A DNA stretch of 20,601 bases from Spirogloea muscicola (GCA_009602725.1 WELB01000271.1:85234-105834), one strand, 5' to 3'; shown: positions 9,797 through 18,222, counted from the first letter of the stretch. The notes: generated by a model not told the origin, from the sequence alone. Numbers and translations are program-made.

Positions 9797-10200
9797 AAGA
9801 AGGTGCTCGCCCATGGAGAAGAGGGGCTGGCAAAGCCAACCCAAAAAGAATGGACAATGTTCAAAGCCAAAGAAAGAGGTGCTGAAAAAGGACTACACTA
9901 CAAAGTGCAAGACGGTGCAGAGGGAGATGCAGATGGCTGCTCAGTATCCACGTGTAAGCAACAGCAGATCAGAGTAACAACAGAAAGAACTACACAACTG
10001 GCAACGGAATGATGCAGATGGAAGCTCAGTATCCAAGGATACGACATAAGGACTTCCCGGGAGGTCACCCAAGAGCGCTGTGCAAGCCCGGAAAGACAAA
10101 ACTACACACCAAGAGACGTAATGATGCAGATGGATGCTCAGTATCCACGAGTGAGCAACAGCATACCAGATGTGCAAGCCAGCCAGGTACACGAAGTGGG
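9797..10200 (-). mobile_element. Nested retrotransposon tails, 3'-UTR subfamily 3
   Basis: The minus-strand 3' end lies at 9797-9812 (GGGCGAGCACCTTCTTC), with a hairpin at 9824-9842 (GGGTTGG/CCAGCCC, including a G-U pair). Further in are TGGCTTTGAACATTGTCC and an ORF end SDLLLLTRGY-stop near 9947-9976. A segment GATGCAGATGG..GCTCAGTATCCA then recurs near 10012 and 10123, each recurrence again holding the stop-codon region (for example LLLTRGY near 10140-10165). At least three truncated copies of one subfamily therefore lie one behind the other. Relatives are at 11196-11300 (plus) and 11792-11962 (minus). Confidence 0.65.
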
Positions 10201-10239
10201 TATCCAGACGTATTTGGTTCTCCGAAATTCCATAAGTAC

Positions 10240-10347
10240 AAGAGGGGGCGGGCGCCTTCCCACGCCGGGCGCGCCCGCCCCCGCGCGCGCCCTGCGCGTG
10301 GCCGGCCCGGGCGCCCGCGCGCACGCCACGTGGCTGCCCGCGTCAAN
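10240..10347. other. Extreme GC block ending in an ambiguous base
   Basis: This stretch is almost entirely G and C (runs of CGCGCGC, CCCGGGCGCCCGC) and ends in the window's only ambiguous base, at 10347. A subfamily 1 retrotransposon hairpin starts three bases later. It may be a poorly sequenced spot or a local assembly join, so the neighbouring repeat order should be treated with caution. Confidence 0.6.
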
Positions 10348-10349
10348 TC

Positions 10350-10395
10350 GGGCTGGTTGTTCCAGCCCCTATTCTCAATGGGCGAGCACTTTCTT
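10350..10395 (+). mobile_element. Very short retrotransposon 3' end, subfamily 1
   Basis: Only the hairpin GGGCTGGTTGTTCCAGCCC (10350-10368) and the terminus CTCAATGGGCGAGCACTTTC then TTC are present. The next element of the same subfamily begins immediately afterwards. Confidence 0.75.
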
Positions 10396-10396
10396 C

Positions 10397-10570
10397 TCCC
10401 TCCGCATCTCTGATCTGCGGCTGCTTAGCAGGGGTTACTGAGTGTCTCGTAGCAGCTTTGTTTCTGTTACTTAGCGCTTCCCCTGGCCCCCTTCTCGTAC
10501 TCTGTTCATTCTTTTTCGGGCTGGTTGTTCCAGCCCCTATTCTCAATGGGCGAGCACTTTCTTCCCTCCG
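10397..10570 (+). mobile_element. Retrotransposon tail, 3'-UTR subfamily 1
   Basis: The ORF end SDLRLLSRGY with a stop at 10439-10441 is followed by the full subfamily 1 UTR: GTAGCAGCTTTGTTTC, GCGCTTCCCCTGGCCCCC, TCTCGTACTCTGTTCATTC, hairpin GGGCTGGTTGTTCCAGCCC at 10518-10536 and terminus GGGCGAGCACTTTCTTC. The loop sequence TTGTT matches the copy just upstream, so the two are close relatives. Confidence 0.8.
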
Positions 10571-11195
10571 CACCGTCTCGTCCTTTGGCGCCGACCTCGT
10601 CGCCAGCGCGCTCGGCTGGGGGCCTCGGCTCATCGCAGACGTCGTCACAACTGACTTCTTGGTTTCCAGCAGCGCAAAACGCTCGTCGGAGGAGGCGGGC
10701 TACGCAGTCGGCCAAGCGGCGGGCGAAAAGGAACGGAAGTCCTCGGACCACCCGGTGGGAGACGATGTTTGTTCCACTGGCAGTCGACGTGCACGGAGCC
10801 TTTGAAATGGCTCGAAATGGCTTGACTTGCTCCACCGCCTGGCGCGGCGTGCAGCGGCCCGCCGCCTCGGGCAGCAGGGCGAGCAGCCCGGCTTCAACGT
10901 CGCCGGGTCCCTCGTTCAAGTCTTCCGTATGCGTTTGGCCGTGTCGATGCAGCGGTCCCTTGCCTTCGCGGTCCACTTGCGCGCAGGCCGAGCTTTGGCG
11001 GCGGCCTCCGGCTTCCGTCAGGGCGTCGTCTTTCCGCCAGCTAGCTACTCAGACTTGCAATCCCTGACTAGGGGTTACTGAGCGTTCCCTGGCTGATGTC
11101 TTAGTCCTAGTCGTTCGCACTCAGGCTCCCTCAGACCTTGTCCATTCCTTTGGGCTGGCCTTTTCCAGCCACCAGTCAATCTGGCCGCACTTCTT
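10571..11195 (+). mobile_element. Retrotransposon copy with about 500 bases of decayed ORF, subfamily 2 tail
   Basis: The reading starts in a frame with IADVVTTDFLVSSSAKRSSE and AAGEKERKSSDHPVGDD, then shifts frame to FVPLAVDVHGAFE (about 10767-10805). It shifts again to LLHRLARRAAARRLGQQGEQ, VFRMRLAVSMQRS and YSDLQSLTRGY with a stop at 11079-11081. A subfamily 2 UTR follows (GACCTTGTCCATTCCTTTGG, stem GGCTGG/CCAGCC at 11153-11170). Two or more frameshifts show it is inactive. The opening residues may be part of the DNA-binding or endonuclease region, but that is a guess. Confidence 0.7.
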
Positions 11196-11300
11196 TGTAG
11201 TGTAGTCCTTTTCCGGCACTTTTTTTCTTTAGCTTTGGACATTGTCCATTCTTTTTGGGTTGGCTTTGCCAGCCCCTCTTCTCTATGGGCGAGCTTTTCT
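11196..11300 (+). mobile_element. Retrotransposon tail, 3'-UTR subfamily 3
   Basis: TAGTCCTTTTCCGGCAC, TTAGCTTTGGACATTGTCC, hairpin GGGTTGGCTTTGCCAGCCC at 11257-11275 and terminus TATGGGCGAGCTTTTCTTT. No coding sequence is kept. It faces the next, minus-strand element 3' end to 3' end with about ten bases between them. Confidence 0.75.
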
Positions 11301-11310
11301 TTGTGATTAG

Positions 11311-11760
11311 GAGAAAGTGCTCGCCCATTGAGGATAGGGGCTGGAAAAGCCAGCCCAATGAAGAATGAACAGAGTACGAGAAGGGGACAAGGGGAAAGCG
11401 CTAAGGAAAACAAGCACACAAAGAAACAAAGCAGCTACGAATCACTCAGTAACCCCTGCTAAGCAGCCGCAGATCAGAGATGCTAGGCTTCTGGAAGTGG
11501 GTCCCCTGGCCAGAGCCAGAGGCAGCAGCGAGGGCTCTGCCGGCACGAAGGTGCAGCGCGCGGGCCATAGACCTCTGCAGCGAGACGGCCAGGCGCATAC
11601 GATACACTTGCGCCAGTGACCCGGCTGCTGGAAAGTCTACCGGCTCCCTGTGGAAGCGACGGGCGATGGTCTGGCGGGCGAGCTGGGTGAGCAGCTCGAG
11701 CCACCGAGCGCCCAGCGCCCCATGGGTGTCAATTGCCAACGTGAAGAACTCGATTGGCAA
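11311..11760 (-). mobile_element. Retrotransposon copy with the longest uninterrupted ORF end, subfamily 1
   Basis: On the minus strand, bases 11760-11446 keep one open frame: FFTLAIDTHGALGARWLELL, then HREPVDFPAAGSLAQVYRMR, LAVSLQRSMARALHLRAG, and SISDLRLLSRGY with a stop at 11446. The UTR (11445-11311) has the subfamily 1 landmarks, the perfect hairpin at 11338-11356 and terminus GGGCGAGCACTTTCTCC. As the only copy without frameshifts in this segment it is probably the youngest, but it still lacks more than its 5' half. Confidence 0.75.
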
Positions 11761-11761
11761 T

Positions 11762-11962
11762 TTGTTCATTCTTTGTGGGGCTGGCCCCAAAAGGAGAAAA
11801 GGGCGCGCCCATAGAGAAGAGGGCTTGCAAAGCCAGCCCAAAAAGAATGGACAATGACTAAAGCCAAAGAAAGAGGTGCCGACAATGGACTACACTACCA
11901 AACACGACAACGCACTAAGGAAGCCCCAGTACCCTCCAGTGAGCAACGTCAGGTCGGAGTAA
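11762..11962 (-). mobile_element. Retrotransposon tail, subfamily 3, beside a plus-strand fragment
   Basis: Minus strand from 11962: an ORF end remnant SDLTLLTGGY near 11963-11931, then TAGTCCATTGTCGGCACCTC, TTTAGTCATTGTCCATTC, hairpin relic at 11821-11839 and a GGGCGCGCCC-type terminus at 11792-11810. Bases 11762-11786 instead look like a plus-strand tail fragment (TGTTCATTCTTTGTGGGGCT), so a copy seems to have landed in another tail. Confidence 0.6.
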
Positions 11963-11964
11963 AA

Positions 11965-12000
11965 AGCCCCTATCCTCAATAGGCGAGCCCTTTCTTCTTT
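11965..12000 (+). mobile_element. Thirty-base retrotransposon 3' end
   Basis: AGCCCCTATCCTCAATAGGC followed by GAGCCCTTTCTTC is just the last part of a subfamily 1 element. It is followed directly by a GGCC-family repeat. Confidence 0.65.
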
Positions 12001-12046
12001 GTGATTGGCCATTCAGGCCTTCGTTTGTCACAATTACACGGAAATT
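11996..12046 (+). repeat. GGCC-family dispersed repeat, copy 3
   Basis: TTTGTGATTGGCCATTCAGG then CCTTCGTTTGTCACAATTAC and ACGGAAA. It matches the copies at 851, 1348 and 19707 across about 45 bases. The opening TTTGTGATT also follows the element end at 11300. Confidence 0.55.
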
Positions 12047-12186
12047 CCTTGTCCTCTTTGAAAGTCGGGATGGCCGCTTCTCTCTCAGCCATCGCCGCGC
12101 CTTGGCTGCTGCCTCTAAAAGACGTCAGGCGACGCTTCCCGCCCTCTGGTTGCTCTGGTATTGAGCACTTGCAGAGAAGAGCTTAC

Positions 12187-12211
12187 TGGAAGAAAGTGCT
12201 CGCTTATTGAG
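12187..12211 (-). mobile_element. Twenty-five-base retrotransposon 3' end
   Basis: GGAAGAAAGTGCTCGCTTAT (plus strand) is the terminus of a subfamily 1 or 3 element and nothing more. It is a candidate for an extremely truncated insertion, though chance or rearrangement cannot be excluded at this length. Confidence 0.45.
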
Positions 12212-12264
12212 CGCCCACTTGCAGAAGTCATGGAGAGTAGTATCCTGCTTTTTGCACCTTCCGG

Positions 12265-12345
12265 CCATTCAAGACCTTGTACATGCCTTTGGGCTGGCCT
12301 CCTCACAGCCATTGCCGAATATTGAAAATAGTGTTCTTAGACTGA
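12265..12345 (+). mobile_element. Retrotransposon tail, 3'-UTR subfamily 2
   Basis: AAGACCTTGTACATGCCTTT then GGGCTGGCCTCCTCACAGCC at 12291-12310 and ATTGCCG. It matches the subfamily 2 tails at 1172 (minus) and 11130. Confidence 0.6.
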
Positions 12346-12399
12346 CCTCACTTCTCACAGTTCTTATCTTACATTGGAGAAGCGGTTTCTTTGGCTCGC

Positions 12400-12622
12400 G
12401 CAGCGGGCCTGCTTTCTCGCCTCGGCTCATCTGACTCCCTGCTGCTGGCACGGGGGCACCGAGAGCGCCCTACTGGCAGGGGGTACTGAGTGATTCGTAG
12501 TTGCTTTGATTCTTTGTGTACTTGTCTTGCTCAGCGCTTCCCCTGGCCCCCTTCTCGTATTCTGTTCATTCTTTTTTGGGCTGGCTTGTACAGCCCCTAT
12601 CCTCAATGGGCGAGCCCTTCCT
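12400..12622 (+). mobile_element. Retrotransposon tail, 3'-UTR subfamily 1
   Basis: A degraded ORF end (CTCATCTGACTCCCTGCTGC ... GGGGGTACTGA) is followed by the subfamily 1 UTR: TTCGTAGTTGCTTTGATTC, CAGCGCTTCCCCTGGCCCCC, CTCGTATTCTGTTCATTC, hairpin GGGCTGGCTTGTACAGCCC at 12578-12596 and terminus GGGCGAGCCCTTCCTC. The opening resembles 2630-2690. Confidence 0.75.
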
Positions 12623-12635
12623 CCACTGGCGTGGC

Positions 12636-12960
12636 CTGTGGCTCCGCTGAAATGGTCATGAACGCGCTCCGTATGCACCTGGCTGGCTCTTGCAGCCGCT
12701 CTCTCAACACCAGCACCAGCGCGAACAGTAACCACCTTACGCCTACTGGCGGCTCTGGGCCCCCGTTGCCTGGCTCTCGCCGTTTTTTCGCCGCCCCGCC
12801 TGTGCCCGCTCCCCCATGCCCTCTCCTCTCCGGCCCGTTCAAACCTTGTCCAGTCCATTCCGGGCTGCCTTGCACTTTTGCCCCATTTAGATCCGCTCGC
12901 TTTGGACCCTGCACCTGGCTGCTTATACAGTTGCTATTCTTTATGCCGTCAACAGGACAT
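12636..12960 (+). mobile_element. Retroelement tail, 3'-UTR subfamily 4, copy 2
   Basis: GCCTGTGGCTCCGCTGAAAT, TATGCACCTGGCTGGCTCTT and GCAGCCGCT (stem at 12681-12697) match 16955-17035. A second diverged TGCACCTGGCTG segment lies at 12909-12950. Pyrimidine-rich sequence lies between and after them, as at 17040-17390. Confidence 0.45.
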
Positions 12961-13019
12961 ATGTAAGGCTGAAATTGGCCTCCCTTTCAATATCATGCGC
13001 ACCGCGCCCCTTCCTAGTC

Positions 13020-13870
13020 TTGCATCAGCAGCCGCACTCCTTTGGAAGTGCTGACTTGCCCTCTGTGCTTCGGCCGCCCTCAGGGTCCCGTCACTCGACT
13101 CGCACTATCTACTCGCCGCCCCGGCTCTACCCAACCCACCGGCCCTCTCCTCCCCCTCACCGTGCCCCGCTCCTGCTTTCACAGCCGCTCTTTCGATATG
13201 AGCAGCCCCCATGTCTTCCTGCCGCCTAGCAGGACCCTCAGGATCCCCCTGGGGCTGACGCTTCGCAGGCATCGCCCGTTCTGGAGGAACTTGTCTTTCT
13301 GGCTACTCCCGCTCACCACCCCACGCCTTCATACGCGCATGCCCAAGTGGTGTCCAGGCGGCCGGACCGGCTGCCTCGCCTTCTCAGCACCGACATTACT
13401 TCGTTTTCTCAGCTTGCCTCCTCCTACTCTTCCCCACTACGGCATGCATGTTAGCTCGCTTTCCTCCTGCGCCTCTCCTAAGCACGATCTCACGATCAGA
13501 CGCCTCCGTCCTACATCGTCCTTGTCGGAGCGAGCCATCGCGAGATGGTCGTGGGGTAGCGCCCCAGAACGATCGCCTGCCATAGCGTCGGCACTCATCC
13601 GTGCGGGCCCAGTCTGCTCAACCGACTTGCTAGGCGAAGACACATCAAGCATGGAGCCGGCTCTGGCTGCCACGCCCTGGAAATGCAGCTGCCGGCAGCC
13701 GCTGATATTGGCACTGCACCTTCCACCCAGCTGCCGCAGCCAGTTGGCCTGCTTTTGGTAGCTCTGCCAGCCTTCCCGCTGCTAATGTCTGCTAGCATCT
13801 ACATCAGCTGGATGGTTGGCAACAGAGAGCTTCTTTCAGAGATTGGTTTGCACTGCTTTCTGCCTTAATA
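13020..13870. other. Pro/Ser-coding stretch without a recognised gene
   Basis: The plus strand is open for 239 codons (13042-13761) and partly open in the other two frames, but the predicted residues are Pro, Ser, Leu and Arg in proportions expected of C-rich DNA, and no family motif is seen. A CTTTCACAGCCGCTCTTTC segment at 13176 recalls retroelement subfamily 4. It could be the amino-terminal region of an old element; nothing supports a host gene. Confidence 0.4.
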
Positions 13871-13959
13871 TGTTTTTGGCTTGAAGTAGCTTCTCGTATA
13901 ACTCATGCACATTGCGCACCTTTTCCCGTTTCAGAGAGAGAGAGATGTTTCCTTGAGAG

Positions 13960-14155
13960 AGCGGTGGCTAAGAGAGGCCAGCCCCAAAGCAGACCTTGAA
14001 CTTCTGCAGCAAACACAAGGCATGACTAACTCCTTGACGCTACTCTGGCCATTTCGGCAAGAACCTTGGCCATCGCACGTGCAGCTGACACAGGAACCGA
14101 AGAAAAAGCATTTTCAGATTGACAGCAGTGGCTGTAAGAGGTCAGCTCAAGGTTT
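13960..14155 (-). mobile_element. Two diverged retrotransposon tails, subfamily 2
   Basis: Minus strand: AAGGTCTGCTTTGGGGCTGG then CCTCTCTTAGCCACCGC (13964-14000), and separately GAGCTGACCTCTTACAGCCA then CTGCTG (about 14124-14149). Both match the GGGCTGGCCTCTCACAGCCACC landmark of subfamily 2. Confidence 0.5.
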
Positions 14156-14159
14156 GTAA

Positions 14160-14660
14160 GGCTGGATTGATTAAGTGAGCGAGGTTCACTTCTTTGGCAG
14201 TTGACAATACCAGGCATGAAGCTGCTAAGCTATTGGCAACCAAAACCTCAAAAGCAAGCAGTGAAGCAATTACAGTTGGATGTTGATTTAGAAGGTTGAT
14301 CTGCAGATTATCATTAGGGATTCAAGGGGAGGATTCTTTAGATTGTGTTCGCGTATGGCCTTCCATACGCCTTCTTTCAGTACACGTGTTGATGTTGTAT
14401 CTTAGACAACGTCAAGGTGCTGCAATGCAACTATTAACAGCTTCTACTAATGTCACTTTCCCTGTTGACCCGGATGCCAAATTGAATGGATGACCAATAG
14501 CCGAGACCGTGCATGAAGAACAGCAACAACTCTGTACTCTCCATTGTGAATCTTTTATCATATTATCATCAGAGCATGTAGTGTTCCATGCTTAATTTTG
14601 GCATCTGATCCAGGAGACTGTTTTCGTGGTCTTGTCTGCTATTAGTCTTTGCAATCCTTC
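14160..14660. other. Intergenic sequence downstream of the polyketide synthase gene
   Basis: Somewhat AT-richer sequence with only short ORFs lacking family signatures. I see no gene, repeat or RNA here. Confidence 0.5.
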
Positions 14661-14664
14661 AATT

Positions 14665-14669
14665 TTACA
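14665..14669 (-). terminator. TGTAA polyadenylation-like signal of the polyketide synthase gene
   Basis: The minus strand reads CTGTAAAATTG about 50 bases after the stop codon at 14722-14720. The distance and motif fit chlorophyte polyadenylation signals. Confidence 0.4.
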
Positions 14670-14719
14670 GGTGTCTATATCTGCTATATACTGTACCTAT
14701 AGCTGCACATCCAGAGCCT

Positions 14720-16581
14720 TTACAGAAGGCGCAATAGAGTTCCATCAATACTGATACCAGGACCAAAAGTAAGGGCCAGGGTCCACTTCTTGCCACCGTT
14801 CTCGGTGGAAGGGTTGTCCTTGCGTACTTGGTCGAGCACAAAGAGTACAGTAGCCGCGGACATGTTGCCATATTGATCCAGGATATGCCTGACATAAAAG
14901 CAACGTGCAGAAAAGACGAAATCCGTCAGGACATATCATATAGAAGTAAGATCTTCTTCTTCCAGATCTGGTCAAATTTGGAGGCTACCAATCATAAGGT
15001 CAGTAGTACAGAAGTGCAACAAACCTGCTAACTTGAAGCTTGGTTGGCGAGAGTTTGCAGCCCTTCTCCGTCGCATCCACAATCGCTCTTCCTCCGGGGT
15101 GAAGTGCCCACAGCAGCTCCGTTTCGTAGTCCAACTTTCCAACTAGCTGGCGCACGAAGGGATCCACAGCATCTCCCACCAGCTGCAAGGGACACAAGTA
15201 TCTCATGGACACGTTACAGAATGTAGTCGTCCCTCGTTCCAGACACCGAAATACACGCAATTATATTACCTGAGGCACATTCCTCTGTAGCCCAGCCCGA
15301 AGGCCCGCCTCCGTCACGCGTGCAGTGATTGCTTCGTCACAGTCGTCAATGTACGACGTAGCACTGCGGTGAATCTCGTAAATAGGTGACTCCCGCTTTG
15401 TTGGGCGTGCTCCAACCACCATCGCTGGAGAGTACAGTGTTCAAGTGGCGTCAGAGGTCCCATTTTACACGGACATATACGTACTTGACATGTATCCACA
15501 AGCGAGAGTTGAGTCCCCAGACTTCCCACAATGTAAGGCAAACAATGGATGTAGACAGCTCAGCGCGTACCAGATGCACCATCTCCGAAGATGGTTGCTA
15601 CGATCACATTGTTGATAGGCTGACCAGGCTCCGGCGGTTGAGCCTGCGCATGATTGGAATTATGTTGACCCTGCCAGATGTAAGTACTTGGCCTCCACCC
15701 TGCCTTTGCAGCACATTGCGCGGTCATGTAACAGACGCAGCGCCCACTTCGATTGTTGACCTCCGTCACCTCTGACTTGCCTGACAGGAATTGATCTCGG
15801 CTGCCACAATGAGAACTCTGTAAGAGGGATCAGCCAAAGCAATTTCCCCAGCTGTCCTCATACCAATCAGACCGGCGTGACAGCCCATGTAGGACGTGAA
15901 GAAGTGCTTGACAGTCTTGCTGAGCCCGAGAGATTTGATGAGGCGGAGGTCCAGCCCAGGACAAAGCATGCCGCTGGTGGAGTAGGTGAGAAGGTGAGTG
16001 ATTTGGCTTTTGTCGCCCCCCCAGTCTGCGATAGCCTTCTCTGCTGCTTGTTGGGCGAGCTTTGGGCCGTGCATCTCAAACAGCGCAACGCGATCGTTGA
16101 GAGAGGGTGCCCCGACCGTGTTAAGATTGGGATTGCTCCTGTACTCAGAGTAAGGCACAGCCAGGTGGCGCTTGGTGATGCCTGAGGCCCGACCTACACA
16201 GCAATTAGAGCATTCTCGACACTGAGAAACTGGTGATACTGCCACCCGCTTGAGCTCCATATTGACAGCTTCACACCAGTGCAACTTCAGCACACTTTTT
16301 CTGTTGGGGGCCTTACTTATCTTGGCAGCCAAATCTGCAACCTTGTCGTCCAGCCTGAGCGCATCCTGGTAGTCGGCCCCGAACTTGCTTTGGTCGATAA
16401 TGCGCGACGGGGTCGCCGTGCCGATGCTGAGAACGTGGGCAAGCTCGGAATTGTCGTCGAAGTTGATGGCGCCCTTCACGGCCACGGAGGGCAGGATGCT
16501 GACGACCGGCGAGGTCGGGGAGGTGGAGCCATCGGTGGAGAGGGCCTCCTGCACGTCCGAGAGGTCGAAGAGGCCGGCCAT
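14720..16581 (-). CDS. Type III polyketide synthase (chalcone synthase superfamily), 6 exons
   Basis: Exons (minus): 16581-16317, 16193-15781, 15643-15571, 15424-15270, 15182-15025, 14888-14720. All phases agree and give 410 codons, against about 390-400 for plant chalcone synthases. Intron 2 needs a GC donor (CAG|GCAAGT); the others are GT-AG. The start has a strong context (GCCGCCATGGCC). Landmarks are LSIGTATP (51-58), ASGITKRHL (91-99), THLLTYSTSG (154-163), the nucleophile in SYMGCHAG (Cys193), FGDGAS (245-250), ALHPGG (His330) and YGNMSAA (Asn363). His and Asn are 33 apart, as in chalcone synthase. TFGPG (395-399) replaces the usual GFGPG, and the TFRGPS loop is absent. About 30 extra residues precede the core. 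Such enzymes extend a CoA-linked starter with malonyl-CoA units and cyclise the chain. The starter and product cannot be read from sequence. Confidence 0.93.
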
Positions 16582-16779
16582 GGCGGCAGCCTGCAGAGCG
16601 CGTGGTAGCAGGAGCGCGGGCGGAGCGGCGGGGGGGCGGCGGGGGGCGAAGCGAAGGGGGCAGCCGCGTCTGAGGCTTGAGAACGGCCGGCTTGAACGGC
16701 GGCCTCTATAGCACGTCCGGCGGGCCCGCCTGCAGCCGCGCCGGCGGGCGGCCCGAGGCCGCGCCGACGTGCGTCGCCC

Positions 16780-17395
16780 CGTCCCCTCCCTCCATCTCTC
16801 TCCTGTGACCCCTCCACCCTTCGCGCTCTCTCTGCCCCCCTCCTCTCCCTCCCTCCCTGCCTATCCCTCTCCGCTCTTACAGCCATCACCCCCTCGTAAA
16901 GAGCTTCTTCTCGCCTTCTCTTTCGCCATCTCCGCAAGAGGGGGCGGCTTCTAGCCCGTGGCTCCGCTGATACAGTTATATCACCCTTTGTGTGCACCTG
17001 GCTGGCTTTCACAGCCGCTGTTTCATCAGCAGCATTCCTCCGCAAGCGCGCCCCCCATTTCGTCCTCTGCTCGCGTTCCCCTCCCTTGTCCTGTCACTTT
17101 TCCCTACCTCTTCGATTGTCCCTCCCTCTCCATGCCTCTCTCCGGCGATGCAAGCATCTTCCTCATGCCCTCCCTCTCTCTGCCCCTGCCATTGATACCC
17201 GCGCCTCTATCCCCCTTCCTTTCTCCACCCTCTCCTCCTTCTCCCGCTCCTCTCCGCCCTTCGTCGCTCCCTCCTCCGCTTCCCCGCTCCTTCCCTGCCA
17301 GCCCCCTCTCTCCCTCTCTCTCGTCTTCCCCTCTTTCTCCTCCCCTCTCTTTCGCTAGCCCTCCCCCGCCCTCCCTCACCTCAACGTCCCCGCCG
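16780..17395 (+). repeat. Pyrimidine-rich low-complexity tract
   Basis: The plus strand is dominated by C and T (for example CCCTCCCTCCCTGCC and many TCTCTC and CCTCC runs), interrupted at 16955-17035 by a retroelement segment. It begins about 200 bases upstream of the polyketide synthase start. Open frames across it code Ser/Pro/Leu only and are compositional. Confidence 0.8.
16955..17035 (+). mobile_element. Retroelement tail, 3'-UTR subfamily 4, copy 3
   Basis: CCCGTGGCTCCGCTGATACA, TGTGCACCTGGCTGGCTTTC and ACAGCCGCTGTTTCATCAGC with stem GGCTG/CAGCC at 17000-17016. It matches 12636-12700 and more weakly 2693-2775. Confidence 0.5.
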
Positions 17396-17399
17396 CCTG

Positions 17400-18090
17400 G
17401 ATTTGCCCGCCGACCGTCAGCCTGCCCAGTCCTGCTGCAAGCTCTGCAGCTAGAGCCGGCCGGGCTCACCCTGGGCGACCGATATACGGGCTTGTGGCGC
17501 GGGCGTCATGTATAGCCCAGCTCGGCCAGCACGGATTGCTGCAGCAGTCACTGGACTGGCGGGCTCCTGTCAGTGGGCCCCAGCTGCAAGAGAGGCCCTG
17601 CTCAAGGATTGACATTTTTGCAGCTGGGCAACTTTTGCTCAGATCCTGGATCTGCAGCCATCCGCAGTGTACTGCTGAGACTATTCGACCTGCCAACCTT
17701 TTGTCTCTTTTCTTCGGACCTGTTCCCTTCCATCATCCACCGCTGCTATGTGCAGAGAGCATCAACACTAGCAGATTAGTATAGATCACCACTAGCAAGT
17801 TAGTATAGAAAGCAATAAGCTGCGAAGGCAATAAGCTGCGCCATATCTCAGCTCACCAGGCGAAAGAGGTCGTGGTATCAAACATATAAGACATGACATT
17901 CGAAAGATGCTTAATCCTGGCAATGAAAACTGCGCATGACTTTGACCGAAGTTGCCAAATTATACACTGAACTTTATGATCTGGCCGAATACAGTGCTCT
18001 GCAATTAGAAAGTCGAGAGGAATAGGTAGAACAGATCCAGAATTGTAGACTTTGGGCCTCTTATAAGCGGCAGTAATTAGGAGATCACCA
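17400..18090. other. Unassigned sequence between the pyrimidine tract and the TA duplication
   Basis: Several exon-like boundaries occur (for example CTGCAG at 17539-17544) and short open frames span 17494-17784 on the plus strand. None shows a recognisable domain. A small direct repeat, CACTAGCA(A/G)(A/G)TTAGTATAGA, lies at 17766-17810, followed by GCAATAAGCTGCG repeated at 17812-17840. Confidence 0.4.
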
Positions 18091-18174
18091 TTGTTGCATT
18101 TAGTCGTGAGAGAGATATATATATATGTATATATAAACTCTTCCAGTTGTTGCATTTAGTCGTGAGAGAGAGAG

Positions 18175-18217
<43 letters not shown>

Positions 18218-18222
18218 TCCAG
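18091..18222. repeat. Tandem duplication with GA and TA microsatellites
   Basis: A unit starting TTGTTGCATTTAGTCGTGAG and ending ATAAAC.TTCCAG occurs twice head to tail (18091-18146 and 18147-18222). The two copies differ mainly in the length of their internal GA and TA runs. The second copy has a TA run of roughly 35 bases. Confidence 0.85.

Noticed and set aside
13042-13761. A 239-codon plus-strand open frame, the second longest in the window
   Set aside because: The composition simply reflects C-rich DNA; no domain, signal or splice context supports a gene.
16201-16316. Open frame through the first polyketide synthase intron (an in-frame insertion after residue 88)
   Set aside because: The intron happens to lack stops, but it has a GTAAGG donor and a GTAG acceptor, and removing it restores the family spacing before ASGITKRHL.
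16476-17045. A 189-codon minus-strand frame and the 185-codon plus-strand frame across the pyrimidine tract
   Set aside because: The first overlaps the start of the polyketide synthase in another frame, and both are low-complexity Arg/Gly or Ser/Pro products of skewed base composition.
18091-18222. A CRISPR-like or origin-like repeat
   Set aside because: Only two adjacent units with microsatellite cores exist, in a eukaryotic intron-rich context; no spacers or associated genes.
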